Shown here: piece by piece, positions 44,219 to 54,257 of the stretch
How positions within the stretch are numbered: position 1 is the first letter of the stretch
Layout: every line of letters begins with the position of its first letter
Origin: Novosphingobium sp. AAP83
Lineage (GTDB): Bacteria; Pseudomonadota; Alphaproteobacteria; Sphingomonadales; Sphingomonadaceae
Assembly: GCF_001295795.1 (NCBI RefSeq)
Contig: NZ_LJHY01000020.1
Span: forward strand, 1-64,000
Direction: 5' to 3'
DNA: 64,000 nt
Translations under genes and position numbers: made by a program
Notes under the pieces: generated by a model
Database searches by the model: none
Seen by the model: only the letters and a program-made list of their open reading frames with translations
Told to the model about the DNA's origin: nothing

Positions 44219-46045
44219 TTATGCCGCTTCTTTCTTGCGGCCTGCCTTCTTGCGCTCGTTCGGGTCGAGGATGGCTTTGCGCAGGCGGATGGACTTGGGC
44301 GTCACTTCCACCATTTCATCGTCGTCGATGTAGGCGATGGCTTGTTCCAGCGTCATCACCTTGGGTGGGGTGAGGCGGATGGCGTCGTCCTTGCCGGTTG
44401 AACGGAAGTTCGTGAGCTGCTTGGACTTCATCGGGTTGACTTCAAGGTCATCAGGCTTGGCGTTTTCGCCGATGATCATGCCTTCATACAAAGGTGTGCC
44501 GACGCCGACGAACAGGATGCCGCGCTCTTCCAATGGGCCGAGCGCATAGGCGTTGGCTTCGCCCGCGCCGTTCGAGATCAGCACGCCGTTCTTGCGGCCT
44601 TCGATCTTGCCCTTGTGGGTGCCGTACTTTTCAAACAGGCGGTTCATGATGCCGGTGCCGCGCGTGTCCGAAAGGAATTCACCGTGGTAGCCGATGAGGC
44701 CGCGTGACGGGGCCGAGAAGGTGATGCGGGTTTTGCCGCCGCCCGATGGGCGCATGTCGGTCATTTCACCCTTACGCGTGGCCATCTTTTCAACGACGGT
44801 GCCAGCGTATTCATCGTCCACGTCGATCACGACGGTTTCGTATGGTTCGGTGCGCTTGCCGTTCTCGTCTTCACCATAGAGCACGCGGGGACGGCTGATG
44901 CCGAGTTCGAAGCCTTCGCGGCGCATCGTTTCGATCAACACGCCAAGCTGCAATTCGCCGCGACCGGCAACTTCGAAGCTGTCCTTGTCGCTGCTTTCGG
45001 TAACCTTGATCGCGACGTTGGATTCGGCTTCGCGGGCCAGACGGTCACGGATCATGCGGCTGGTCACCTTGGTGCCTTCGCGGCCCGCCATCGGCGAATC
45101 GTTCACGGCAAAGCGCATCGACAGCGTTGGCGGATCGATCGGCTGGGCGTGCAGCGGTTCAGAGACGCTGGTATCGCAGATGGTGTTTGAAACGGTGGCG
45201 GTGGTGAGCCCTGCGATGGAGATGATGTCTCCGGCAACGGCTTCATCGGTGGGGACGCGTTCAAGGCCACGGAAGGTCATGATCTTGGAGGCGCGGCCGG
45301 TTTCCACCACGTTGCCATCGTTATCGAGCGCGTGGATCGCCTGGTTGGTTTTCACAGACCCCGAGAAGACCAGACCGGTGAGGATGCGGCCGAGGAAGTT
45401 ATCGCGATCGAGCAGGGTCACGAGGAATTTGAACGGACCATCGGGATCAGCCGAAGGGGCTGGCACGTGATCAACGATCTTCTGGAACAGCGGGGTGAGC
45501 GTGCCTTCGCGCGCCAGCGGATCATCGCTGGCATAGCCATTGCGGCCCGAGGCGAAGAGGACGGGGAATTCAAGCTGTTCGTCATTGGCATCAAGGCTGA
45601 CGAAAAGGTCGAACACTTCGTCGAGCACTTCTTGCGTGCGTTCATCTTGCCGATCGATCTTGTTGACGACGACGATGGGCTTGAGGCCCAATGCCAGCGC
45701 CTTGCCGGTGACGAACTTGGTCTGCGGCATGGCGCCTTCAGAGCTATCGACCAGCAGGATCACGCCGTCGACCATCGAGAGGATGCGTTCCACTTCGCCA
45801 CCAAAGTCGGCGTGGCCGGGGGTGTCGACGATGTTGATGCGGGTGCCTTCCCATTCGACCGAGGTGCACTTGGCCAGAATGGTGATCCCGCGTTCCTTTT
45901 CGAGGTCGTTGGAATCCATCGCCCGCTCTTCAATGCGCTGGTTATCGCGGAAGGTGCCGGACTGGCGGAAAAGCTGGTCGACAAGGGTGGTTTTGCCGTG
46001 GTCGACGTGGGCGATGATCGCGATATTACGCTGTTGGGCGGACAT
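44219..46045 (-). CDS. typA: Ribosome-dependent GTPase TypA/BipA
   Basis: A 608-residue translational GTPase involved in ribosome assembly and stress adaptation. The G motifs are [34 protein letters not shown] and [12 protein letters not shown]-like domains and the BipA-specific C-terminal domain ([20 protein letters not shown]) follow. The start at 46045 gives the standard [16 protein letters not shown]. The window upstream (46046-46365, 320 bases) is noncoding and divergent toward a TonB receptor. Confidence 0.96.
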   Translation of the reverse strand: MSAQQRNIAIIAHVDHGKTTLVDQLFRQSGTFRDNQRIEERAMDSNDLEKERGITILAKCTSVEWEGTRINIVDTPGHADFGGEVERILSMVDGVILLVDSSEGAMPQTKFVTGKALALGLKPIVVVNKIDRQDERTQEVLDEVFDLFVSLDANDEQLEFPVLFASGRNGYASDDPLAREGTLTPLFQKIVDHVPAPSADPDGPFKFLVTLLDRDNFLGRILTGLVFSGSVKTNQAIHALDNDGNVVETGRASKIMTFRGLERVPTDEAVAGDIISIAGLTTATVSNTICDTSVSEPLHAQPIDPPTLSMRFAVNDSPMAGREGTKVTSRMIRDRLAREAESNVAIKVTESSDKDSFEVAGRGELQLGVLIETMRREGFELGISRPRVLYGEDENGKRTEPYETVVIDVDDEYAGTVVEKMATRKGEMTDMRPSGGGKTRITFSAPSRGLIGYHGEFLSDTRGTGIMNRLFEKYGTHKGKIEGRKNGVLISNGAGEANAYALGPLEERGILFVGVGTPLYEGMIIGENAKPDDLEVNPMKSKQLTNFRSTGKDDAIRLTPPKVMTLEQAIAYIDDDEMVEVTPKSIRLRKAILDPNERKKAGRKKEAA

Positions 46046-46365
46046 GAATTGGCTTTCGGTTTGGAATCGCTCAGAGCTCGGCACAAGCGAGGCCCGCTCC
46101 GATCTTCGGCGCGCGCTTATACTTTATTGTGCGTTGCGGCAAGCACGCTGATGCGAAAAGGCGTTGCCGGTGAAATGTGACTCTTTTGCAACAGTGGGGG
46201 ATAATGCACGGAAAATCACCATTTTTGGGGTGCGGCGGATTGTTCCCCGCAGTTGGCGGGTTTAATGGTGCGGTTAGGGATTTTGGATGTCCATCCGTTT
46301 GATGTGTCTAAGCCGCAAAGGCAGGCGTTTTGTGTCAGCCGGAAAATGAAAAGGAAAACAAGGCA
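46046..46365. other. Divergent intergenic region between typA and TonB receptor
   Basis: No coding frame is supported. The region must hold promoters for both genes. I see no clear operator or riboswitch in it. Confidence 0.5.
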
Positions 46366-49053
46366 ATGAAGTCAAACTTCGCTGGTCGCACCGGACGCGC
46401 TGCTCTTATGTTTGGTGCCTGCGGCCTCGCCATGACGATCGCCACAACCGCCCATGCGCAAAGCGCGGCTGAGGAACAGGCGCAGCCTGCGACTGATCGG
46501 GCAGTGCCCGAGCCGGCCTATGGCGAAATCATCGTGACCGCTTCGAAGCGCGAGCAGACGCTGCAAGACGTGCCGATTGCGGTTTCGGTGACCAGTGCAG
46601 CAGCCATTGAGCGTGCGCAGATTCGCGATATCAAGGACTTGTCCTCGCTGGTGCCGTCGCTGCGCGTGAACCAGCTGCAAAGCTCGGCCAACACCAACTT
46701 CTATATTCGCGGCTTCGGCAATGGCGCAAACAACGCCGGGATCGAGCCATCGGTGGGTCTGTTTGTGGACGGCGTGTACCGCTCGCGCTCGGCATCGATG
46801 ATCGCCGATTTGCCCGACGTGCAGCGCGTGGAAGTGCTGAAGGGGCCGCAATCGACGCTGTTCGGCAAGAACGCCAGCGCGGGCGTGATCTCGCTCGTCA
46901 CGCAAAAGCCGCAGTTCGAACTGGGCGGCAATGTTGAAGCGAGCTACGGCAACTTCAATGCGCTGGTGCTGAAAGGCGTGATTACCGGCCCTATTTCGGA
47001 AACCATCGCGGCCAGCATCGCCGGCGGATTGAACAAGCGCGACGGCTTTGTTGACGATCTGGGCGCGGGCATTCAGGAAAACGAGCGCAACCGCTGGTTC
47101 GCGCGCGGGCAGATCCTGATCGAGCCCAGCAGCGCGCTTTCGGTGCGTTTGATCGGCGATTATGCCAAGATCGATGAAAACTGCTGCGCGGTGGTGAACA
47201 TCCGCCAATCGGCCGCAACCGGTGCGATCAAGGCGATCGGCGCGGGGCGGACGGTTGTGAACGACCCTGCGGCCAAGTTTAACGATGTGATCTATAACAA
47301 CTTCGCATCGACCAACGACATCACGAACTGGGGCTTTTCGGGCCAGATCGACTATGAACTGGGTCCGGTGAACCTGACCTCGATCACGGCCTATCGCCGC
47401 ACGGATGCGATCACCAATCAGGATTCGGATTTCACCGCAGTGGATCTGCTGGGCCGCAACTTCCAGAACCTGCGGTTGAACACCTTTACGCAGGAATTGC
47501 GCGCCGCCACCAATTGGGATGGTCCGGTCAACCTGCTGCTGGGTGGTTTCTACTTCAATGAATCGGTCAACCAGACCAACGAAATCAGCTGGGGCGCAAA
47601 CGCGCGTTCTTATGCCAACCTGCTGATCCAAGGCGCGAGCGGTTGCGCCTCAGCAAACCCGCGCTGCACTAACGCTGCAGCACTCGAAGCCCAGTTATCG
47701 CCGCTGGTGGGCCGCAATCTGGCGGGCACATTCTTTGGCAACGGGCAGGGCCTTGATGAAAGCTATCGCCTGAAGAACGAGGCCTATTCGGTATTCGGGC
47801 AGGTCGACTTCGAGATCACCGATGGGCTGACACTTACGGGCGGTCTGAACTATACCCATGATACCAAGCGCTTCTCGACCAATACCACTTCGAACGACGT
47901 GTTTGCGGGGCTTGATTTCGTTGCGCTTGCGCGGGCCGGGGGTATTGCGCAAGGATTGATCGGGCGCGGGGTCAATCCTGCCGATCAGGCTGCCGTAGGG
48001 GCATTCGCCAGCGCGCCGGCAACCGCACCGATTTTCCAGGCGATTGTTGCAGGCGCGACAGCGGCTTCGACCAACCCTGCGCTTAACCCGCTGCTGGGCC
48101 TGACGCCGCTGCAATTCTTCCCACCGTTCCAGAACGTGCCAAACGCTGTGGAAGCGGGCCGGGTTAGCGATGGCGACCTAAGCTATATCGCGCGTCTGGC
48201 TTGGGAAGTGACCGATACGGTCAACGTCTATGCCACTTACGCCACGGGTTATAAGGCTGCCTCGGTCAACCTTTCGCGCGATAGCCGCCCGACTGGAGCC
48301 GATCTGATCTCGCTGCGGCAACGCAACCTTGCCGTTAACAACCTTAGCCAGGGAAGCCGCTTTGCCGCGCCGGAAGATGCCACGCTTTACGAATTCGGCA
48401 TGAAGGGCAACTGGGGCGTTGCTTCGGCCAACTTTGCAGTGTTCCAGCAATCGATCCAGGGCTTCCAATCGAACCTGTTCACCGGCACCGGCTTCTTCCT
48501 GGCCAATGCAGGCAAACAATCGGTGTTCGGGATCGAATTTGACGGATCGGTTCGCCCGACCGACGACCTGACACTGTCTGTCGCCATGACCTATCTCGAT
48601 CCCAAATTTGATAGCTTCTTGCTGTCAGCGTTTGGTGACCTGAGCGGGTCCACGCCTGCGGGCGTTTCGCCGCTGTCGACAACGCTTGCGCTGGATTACA
48701 ACAAGCCGCTGGCCAATGGTGACCGGGTGATCGTACACCTTGATTACCACTACGAAGCGCCGTTCAATCTGGTCGAAGGCCTGCCCGGCCTTGTGGTGCG
48801 CAATCCCGATGGATCGCGCGATGTTAGCCTTGCACTGGCAGCGGCCCGCGAATTCCGTCAGGATATCAACGATATGAACGCATCGTTGACATATGCGTTT
48901 GAAAACGGCCTGTCGTTGACGGTATGGGGACGCAACCTGCTGAATGACCGCACGCTGATGCAGATCTTCGATAGCCCTGCGCAGGTCGGTTCGCTGTCCG
49001 GCTATCCCAACCAGCCACGCACGTATGGTGTTGCTGCACGGTTTGTGTTCTGA
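46366..49053 (+). CDS. TonB-dependent receptor
   Basis: An 895-residue receptor with a signal peptide (ending AHAQSAAEE), a TonB-box-like EIIVTASKREQTLQDVP, a plug (residues about 60-180, with DLPDVQRVEVLKGPQSTLFG and NASAGVISLVT) and a 22-strand barrel ending in AARFVF. The plug and the first strands match the broad class that imports plant-derived aromatics, carbohydrates or siderophores, but no substrate can be given. The start at 46366 is chosen; the frame extends to 46330. A strong terminator follows. It is unrelated in detail to the receptor at 24518. Confidence 0.94.
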   Translation: MKSNFAGRTGRAALMFGACGLAMTIATTAHAQSAAEEQAQPATDRAVPEPAYGEIIVTASKREQTLQDVPIAVSVTSAAAIERAQIRDIKDLSSLVPSLRVNQLQSSANTNFYIRGFGNGANNAGIEPSVGLFVDGVYRSRSASMIADLPDVQRVEVLKGPQSTLFGKNASAGVISLVTQKPQFELGGNVEASYGNFNALVLKGVITGPISETIAASIAGGLNKRDGFVDDLGAGIQENERNRWFARGQILIEPSSALSVRLIGDYAKIDENCCAVVNIRQSAATGAIKAIGAGRTVVNDPAAKFNDVIYNNFASTNDITNWGFSGQIDYELGPVNLTSITAYRRTDAITNQDSDFTAVDLLGRNFQNLRLNTFTQELRAATNWDGPVNLLLGGFYFNESVNQTNEISWGANARSYANLLIQGASGCASANPRCTNAAALEAQLSPLVGRNLAGTFFGNGQGLDESYRLKNEAYSVFGQVDFEITDGLTLTGGLNYTHDTKRFSTNTTSNDVFAGLDFVALARAGGIAQGLIGRGVNPADQAAVGAFASAPATAPIFQAIVAGATAASTNPALNPLLGLTPLQFFPPFQNVPNAVEAGRVSDGDLSYIARLAWEVTDTVNVYATYATGYKAASVNLSRDSRPTGADLISLRQRNLAVNNLSQGSRFAAPEDATLYEFGMKGNWGVASANFAVFQQSIQGFQSNLFTGTGFFLANAGKQSVFGIEFDGSVRPTDDLTLSVAMTYLDPKFDSFLLSAFGDLSGSTPAGVSPLSTTLALDYNKPLANGDRVIVHLDYHYEAPFNLVEGLPGLVVRNPDGSRDVSLALAAAREFRQDINDMNASLTYAFENGLSLTVWGRNLLNDRTLMQIFDSPAQVGSLSGYPNQPRTYGVAARFVF

Positions 49054-49081
49054 TCCAGCCGGGTCATATTTGCTGACGAAG

Positions 49082-49107
49082 AAGGGGGCTTTGCGGCCCC
49101 CTTTTTT
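49082..49107 (+). terminator. Rho-independent terminator after the second TonB receptor
   Basis: AAGGGGGC and GCCCCCTT form a stem followed by TTTT, directly downstream of the receptor stop. Confidence 0.8.
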
Positions 49108-49209
49108 GTTTCAACAGCGATGGTGACGGTCGATACTTGCAGGCGAGCGTAATTCGTGGTCATTTTCGCACGCTGCGCGACAGCGCGGGACGCAAATGGG
49201 GGAATGACG

Positions 49210-49626
49210 ATGGAATGGATGTTGATGCCGTACAAACGCTATGCCGATTTTTCGGGGCGATCACAGCGCAAGGAATATTGGATGTTTATCCTGTTCAATT
49301 TCCTTCTGGCAATGCTTTGCGTGATGTTGATGCTGGCAGGCGGCATGACAATGGATGAAAGCGGCCAGTCCGAACCCGGTCCGCTGTTTTGGGTGGGTGT
49401 GTTGGCTCTGGCGGTATTCGTGTTGGGCAGCATCATCCCGTCTATTGCCGTTCAGGTGCGTCGTTTCCACGATCAGGACAAATCGGGCTGGATGGTTCTG
49501 CTTGGCTTTATTCCCTATGTGGGCGGGCTGATCGTATTCATCTTCATGTGCCTTGATGGAACGCGCGGCCCCAATCGCTTTGGCAACGATCCCAAAGATC
49601 CCACAAATGCCGACGTTTTTGCCTGA
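49210..49626 (+). CDS. DUF805 membrane protein, copy 1
   Basis: A 138-residue inner-membrane protein with about three or four TM segments. The start MEWMLMPYKRYADFSGRSQR, the loop VRRFHDQDKSGW and the end CLDGTRGPNRFGNDP are DUF805 signatures. Function is unknown. The chosen start is preceded by GGGGGA. A second copy follows after a hairpin. Confidence 0.85.
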   Translation: MEWMLMPYKRYADFSGRSQRKEYWMFILFNFLLAMLCVMLMLAGGMTMDESGQSEPGPLFWVGVLALAVFVLGSIIPSIAVQVRRFHDQDKSGWMVLLGFIPYVGGLIVFIFMCLDGTRGPNRFGNDPKDPTNADVFA

Positions 49627-49635
49627 AATTCTGTT

Positions 49636-49660
49636 GGAGCGCGACAAGGTGTCGCGCTCC
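49636..49660. repeat. Perfect 11-bp stem hairpin between the DUF805 genes
   Basis: GGAGCGCGACA and TGTCGCGCTCC pair with a 3-base loop in the 53-base gap. No T tract follows, so it is not a classic terminator; it may stabilise or separate the two mRNAs. Confidence 0.7.
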
Positions 49661-49679
49661 ACAACTCGAAAGCGCCATC

Positions 49680-50096
49680 ATGAACTGGATGACCCTGTCA
49701 TACCGCCGCTATGCAGAGTTTGGCGGGCGTTCGCGTCGCAAGGAATATTGGGGCTTTGCACTGTTCTATTTCCTTGTGATGGTGCTGCTGAACATCGTTT
49801 TCGGAACCAACGATGTTGAACGCGGCAATGGGGCGTTTGTTTATGGCAGCCGTCTGGTCGGATCAGGGGGCTGGATCAGCGGTTTGTTCTGGCTGGTGAG
49901 CGTGGTGCCGGGGTTGGCTGTTTCGGTGCGGCGTTTGCACGATCAGGACCGGTCCGGCTGGTTGCTTTTACTGTGGCTGATCCCGCTGTTCGGCTGGTTT
50001 GCGCTGTTTGTGTTGATGTGTCTGGACGGCACGCGTGGGACCAACCGGTTTGGCGCTGATCCGAAGAATCCATCGCCGGTGGATGTTTTTCGCTGA
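49680..50096 (+). CDS. DUF805 membrane protein, copy 2
   Basis: A 138-residue paralogue of the preceding gene. It begins MNWMTLSYRRYAEFGGRSRR, keeps VRRLHDQDRSGW and ends CLDGTRGTNRFGADPK. The pair looks like a tandem duplication that has diverged in the membrane segments. No function is known for this family. Confidence 0.85.
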   Translation: MNWMTLSYRRYAEFGGRSRRKEYWGFALFYFLVMVLLNIVFGTNDVERGNGAFVYGSRLVGSGGWISGLFWLVSVVPGLAVSVRRLHDQDRSGWLLLLWLIPLFGWFALFVLMCLDGTRGTNRFGADPKNPSPVDVFR

Positions 50097-50150
50097 GGGG
50101 GTGAGGGGAGCGCGCCCATCGGATAAAAGGTTAGGCCCACCCCCGAAAGG

Positions 50151-50222
50151 CCCACCCCCGACCCCTCCCGTAAACGGGAGGGGGGAAGAAGGGGCGGCTC
50201 CCGTAAACGGGAGGGGGGAAGA
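50151..50222. repeat. Two tandem GC-rich hairpin units
   Basis: The unit CCCACCCCCGACCCCTCCCG followed by TAAACGGGAGGGGGGAAG occurs once, and the second half (CTCCCGTAAACGGGAGGGGG) is repeated after ten bases. It matches the unit at 44141. It may fold into strong hairpins. Confidence 0.65.
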
Positions 50223-50249
50223 AAAAGGGTGGCTTCCGTGAACGGGTTA

Positions 50250-50930
50250 TTATTTTGCCACCGCAGCTTTTAGCGCTGTTGCCACCGTTGTTTGCGTGGC
50301 CGCGACGATCCGTTCGATGCCTTGGGCATTGGGGTGCACGTTGTCATCCAGCATCAGCGCCTTGTTTCCCAGCACCGGTTGCAGGAAGAACGGCACCAGA
50401 CCGGTTTTATGTTTCTTGGCAAGTTCGGGCCAGATCACATTGAATTTTGAGGCATAATCCTCACCAAGATTGGGCGCGGCCAACATTCCTGTCAGCACAA
50501 CGGGAATCTGGCGTTTGTCAAATTCGTTCAGGATCGCATCAAGGTTGGCGCGTGTTTCGGCAGGGGGCAACCCGCGCAGCATATCGTTGCCGCCCAACCC
50601 CACCAGCGCGAGGGCAGGCTTCACCGGCTGGTTGTCGAGCGTGAACACCAGACGCTGCAATGCCGCTGCGGTGGTATCGCCTGAAACGCCCGCATTGACC
50701 AAGCGCGCCGGCGTTCCCGCTGCGAGCAAAGCGGCCTCCAGCCGTGGCGGATAGCCTTCGCCCGGATTGAGCTGGTATCCGGCATACAAACTGTCGCCGA
50801 ACGCAAGGATTACTGGCGCATTGGCTGGTACCGGCGCTGCGGATTGCGATGCCATAGGCGCGGGGTCAGGCGCTTTTTCGGCAGAGCATCCCACAATCAA
50901 AAAGGCGGCGACCAAAGAGGTGTAGCGCAT
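50250..50930 (-). CDS. tesA: Arylesterase/multifunctional lysophospholipase TesA (GDSL/SGNH)
   Basis: A 226-residue SGNH hydrolase with a lipoprotein-like signal (MRYTSLVAAFLIVGCSAEK, lipobox Val-Gly-Cys). The catalytic Ser is in FGDSLYAGYQ, the Gly and Asn in GLGGNDMLRGLP, and Asp-His in DDNVHPNAQG. It hydrolyses esters in the periplasm. Its divergent neighbours, an ABC ATPase and a large permease, reproduce the tesA/ybbA/ybbP arrangement of other bacteria. The start is at 50930, because the upstream extension lacks a signal. Confidence 0.88.
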   Translation of the reverse strand: MRYTSLVAAFLIVGCSAEKAPDPAPMASQSAAPVPANAPVILAFGDSLYAGYQLNPGEGYPPRLEAALLAAGTPARLVNAGVSGDTTAAALQRLVFTLDNQPVKPALALVGLGGNDMLRGLPPAETRANLDAILNEFDKRQIPVVLTGMLAAPNLGEDYASKFNVIWPELAKKHKTGLVPFFLQPVLGNKALMLDDNVHPNAQGIERIVAATQTTVATALKAAVAK

Positions 50931-50998
50931 TGTAACTCCTGCGGCGCGTCCCCAAGTGTCGGTTGCGCCCTGCAACCAATCTATGCCACCTGAGGCTT

Positions 50999-51691
50999 GT
51001 GACAAGAACCCACCCCCAACTAATCGCGGCCAAGGCCCTTACGCTCTCGCTCGGCAATGGCGAGGCGCGGGTTGAAATCCTGCGCGGCATCGATTTGTCG
51101 GTGAACGCGGGCGAGACGCTGGCGCTGCTCGGTCCGTCCGGCTCGGGCAAGTCGTCGCTGCTCGCGATCCTTTCGGGGCTTGAGCGGGCCAGCGGCGGCA
51201 CGCTGTGCGTGGCGGGAGCAGATTTCACCGCACTTGACGAGGACGGCCTTGCCGCCGCGCGGCGCGGACGTATCGGGATCGTGTTGCAAGCCTTTCACTT
51301 GCTCCCCACGATGACTGCGCTGGAAAATGTCGCAACGCCACTGGAGTTGGCTGGTATGCCAGATGCCATGGCGCGGGCAGAGGCTGAACTGGTCGCGGTC
51401 GGGCTCGGCCACCGCCTGCACCATTATCCGGCGCAGCTTTCGGGAGGTGAACAGCAGCGCGTTGCCATTGCCCGCGCGCTGGCGCCCAAACCCGCCATTC
51501 TTTTTGCCGATGAACCCACCGGCAACCTTGATAACACCAATGGCGCGGCTGTGGCCGATCTGCTGTTTGCCCGTGCGGGTGAAGCGGGCGCAACCTTTAT
51601 CATGGTGACGCATGACGAGGTGCTGGCGGCACGCTGCGGACGGATCGTGCGCTTGGCCGATGGACGCATCATATCGGATAGCGCCGCGTGA
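50999..51691 (+). CDS. ybbA: ABC transporter ATPase (YbbA/LolD-like)
   Basis: A 230-residue ATPase. Walker A is LLGPSGSGKSSLLAIL, the signature LSGGEQQRVAIARAL, Walker B AILFADEPTGNLD, and the switch His is in VTHDE. It pairs with the permease encoded immediately downstream (4-base overlap). Family members release or move lipophilic compounds across the inner membrane. The GTG start at 50999 is preceded by TGAGG; a TTG at 50963 is possible. Confidence 0.88.
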   Translation: MTRTHPQLIAAKALTLSLGNGEARVEILRGIDLSVNAGETLALLGPSGSGKSSLLAILSGLERASGGTLCVAGADFTALDEDGLAAARRGRIGIVLQAFHLLPTMTALENVATPLELAGMPDAMARAEAELVAVGLGHRLHHYPAQLSGGEQQRVAIARALAPKPAILFADEPTGNLDNTNGAAVADLLFARAGEAGATFIMVTHDEVLAARCGRIVRLADGRIISDSAA

Positions 51692-54249
51692 ACCTGTCAT
51701 GGCGGGCGGCTTGGAGCCTTGCGCGGCGCGGGCTTGATTGGCGCTTCAAGGGCCTGCGGCTGCTGCTCGTCTGCCTTGTGCTGGGCACTGCCGCGCTTTC
51801 CGCCATCGGCACGCTGACCGGCGCGATCGAGCGGGAATTGCAAACGCGCGGGCGCGAAATGCTTGGCGCAGATCTGGAGTTTACGCTGGCGGCGCGGCAG
51901 CCATCTGCCGATGAGCGCACGAGCATTGCCGCGATGGGCGAGGTGTCCGAAGGCGCGCGATTGCAGGCTATGGCGGTGCGGGTTGGCGGGCCACCCTCTT
52001 CTGACGCGGCGGGGGCTACCAACGCCACGCCTGTCGAACTGAAAGCCGTGGACGACCGGTGGCCGCTTTACGGGCGCTTCACCCTTGCCGATGGAACCGC
52101 AGCCGGTGCGCCACAGGGCCTTTCGGCATGGATCGCGCCGGGCGTGGCGGACCGCCTGGACGTCAAAGTTGGCGATAGAATTCAGGTCGGTAAGGCCGTG
52201 CTTACTGTCGGCGGGGTGATCGGTGGTGAGCCGGACCGGCTCGCCGAAGGGTTCGCGCTCGGCCCCACGATCATCATCAGCAAGGCAGCGTTGGCGGCCT
52301 CGGCGCTGGTGCAGCCCGGATCAATGGTGCGCACCAAGCTGCGCGTGAAGCTTCCGGCCAGCGCCGATCCCGTGGCCTTGGGTGAGGGCATTAAGGCCAA
52401 GTATCCGCTGGCAGGGTATGAAGTGCGCACGCGCGAAAAGGCCTCGCCCAGCCTTGATCGCTTCGTATCGCGCATGGGCCAGTTCCTTGTGCTGGTGGCG
52501 CTGGCGGCCTTGGCGATTGCGGGCATCGGTATCGGCAACGGGGTGAATTCCTACCTCGAAGCGCGCCGCAACAGCATCGCCACGCTCAAGATCCTTGGTG
52601 CATCCAGTGGCGATATCGCGCGCATTTTCCTGTTGCAGCTTGCCGCCGCCTCTTCGCTGGCGATCGTTGGCGGCTTGGCGGTTGGCATCTCGGTCACGCC
52701 GCTGCTCGGCCAAGCGCTGAAAGGCTTGCTGCCGATTGAGCCCGGGCTGGTGATCGATGCCCGCGCGCTTGCCATTGCGGCGGCTTATGGTGCGCTGATA
52801 TCGCTGACCTTTGCTGCGCCGCCGCTGGTGCGTGCGCGCGATTTTCCGGCGATGGCGTTGATGCGGGCGCGGGTGAATCCGCTGGCCTCGCAGTGGCGCG
52901 CGGTACTCCTGCCAGTGGGCCTTGGCCTTGCCGGGATTGCCGCGCTGGCGATTTGTACCGCGCCGCAGCCGCTGCTGGCGGCGGGGTTTTTGGGCGGCGC
53001 TGCTGCGCTTTTCGTGTTGCTGACATTGCTGGGTAAGGGCCTGACTGCTCTTGCCGCGCGATTGCCCCGGCCCAAGGGCGCAATCGCGCGCATGGCTCTG
53101 GCCAACCTCCACCGGCCCGGCGCGCAGACCTCTGCGCTGGTTGTCGCATTGGGCTTTGGTCTTGCCTCTTTCGTGCTGCTAGCGGGCGTGCAGACCAGCC
53201 TTGATGGCAATATCGTCAGCCGCGTGCCGAACCGCGCGCCCGATTACTTCGTGCTCGATGTGCCGCGTGACCGGATGGACGCGTTCACCGCCGTGGTGAA
53301 ACGGGCCGCGCCCGCTGCCGATATCCGCACCGTGGCGGCCCTGCGCGGCTCTATCGTTGCCTATGGACCGGCATCGGCGATGACCCGCGTGGCGGACCTC
53401 AAGCAGATACCCGACAACGCATGGCCGCTGCGCGGGGATCGCGGGCTGACCTATGCCGATACCTTGCCCGAAGGCAATGTGCTGACCCAAGGCGCGTGGT
53501 GGACGCCCGGCTACACCGGCGAACCGCTCGTTTCGGTTGATGACGATTTGCGCACCGTGCTCGGCCTGAAACTGGGCGACCGGATTGCGGTTTCGATCCT
53601 TGGCGTTGAACGTAGCGCCACAATCGCCTCGTTCCGCCAGATCAACTGGGAGAACATGGGCTTCAATTATGTGCTGGTGTTCAGCCCCAATGCCATCGCC
53701 GATGCCCCGCACAACCTTGCCGCCACGGTAAGCCTGCCCGCCACCGCCAAAACCCCGCAAGTGCGCCGCGCGATCCTGTCAGGGTTGGTCAAGGCCCTGC
53801 CGTCAAGCTCGGTGGTTGAAATCGGGCCGGTGCTGGGACAGGCGCGGGAAATTCTTTCGCAAATGGGCACGGCGATCCTTGCTGCGGCCAGTGTGGCGAT
53901 CCTTGCGGGTATGGCCGTGCTGGCAGGCGCGATTGCGGCGGCGCGTGAACGCAAGACGTATGACAACACGATCCTGCGCGTGCTGGGAGCAAGCCGTCGC
54001 CAATTGCTTGTGCTGTTGCTGGCCGAATACGGCTTGCTTTCCGCACTGCTGGCAGGCGTTGCCTTGTTGCTGGGCACCGGCGTTGCGTGGGGGGTGATCG
54101 TGCTGCTGTTCGAGTTCGATTGGCTGCCCGATTGGCCGCGCATCCTTGGCGTGCTGGGCGGCGGCGTGGCGCTGGTGATGGGACTGGCGATTATAGGCTC
54201 GGTTGGCTTGTTGCGGACAAGGCCTGCGCAAGTGCTGCGCGAGCTGTAG
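51688..54249 (+). CDS. ybbP: Large ABC transporter permease (YbbP-like, FtsX domains)
   Basis: An 853-residue permease with an N-terminal TM segment, a periplasmic MacB-like core, a first FtsX unit (residues about 260-390), a second set of TM helices, and a C-terminal FtsX unit (about 720-850). DNTILRVLGASRRQLL is typical of the last unit. It works with the ATPase encoded just before it. The start is GTG at 51688, overlapping the ATPase stop. The exported substrate is unknown. Confidence 0.9.
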   Translation: MNLSWRAAWSLARRGLDWRFKGLRLLLVCLVLGTAALSAIGTLTGAIERELQTRGREMLGADLEFTLAARQPSADERTSIAAMGEVSEGARLQAMAVRVGGPPSSDAAGATNATPVELKAVDDRWPLYGRFTLADGTAAGAPQGLSAWIAPGVADRLDVKVGDRIQVGKAVLTVGGVIGGEPDRLAEGFALGPTIIISKAALAASALVQPGSMVRTKLRVKLPASADPVALGEGIKAKYPLAGYEVRTREKASPSLDRFVSRMGQFLVLVALAALAIAGIGIGNGVNSYLEARRNSIATLKILGASSGDIARIFLLQLAAASSLAIVGGLAVGISVTPLLGQALKGLLPIEPGLVIDARALAIAAAYGALISLTFAAPPLVRARDFPAMALMRARVNPLASQWRAVLLPVGLGLAGIAALAICTAPQPLLAAGFLGGAAALFVLLTLLGKGLTALAARLPRPKGAIARMALANLHRPGAQTSALVVALGFGLASFVLLAGVQTSLDGNIVSRVPNRAPDYFVLDVPRDRMDAFTAVVKRAAPAADIRTVAALRGSIVAYGPASAMTRVADLKQIPDNAWPLRGDRGLTYADTLPEGNVLTQGAWWTPGYTGEPLVSVDDDLRTVLGLKLGDRIAVSILGVERSATIASFRQINWENMGFNYVLVFSPNAIADAPHNLAATVSLPATAKTPQVRRAILSGLVKALPSSSVVEIGPVLGQAREILSQMGTAILAAASVAILAGMAVLAGAIAAARERKTYDNTILRVLGASRRQLLVLLLAEYGLLSALLAGVALLLGTGVAWGVIVLLFEFDWLPDWPRILGVLGGGVALVMGLAIIGSVGLLRTRPAQVLREL

Positions 54250-54257
54250 GCAAGGAT

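Noticed and set aside
46372-47631. 419-codon minus-strand frame opposite the TonB receptor
   Set aside because: Complete overlap with a clear receptor; residue mix (Arg, His, Ala) is typical of an antisense frame.
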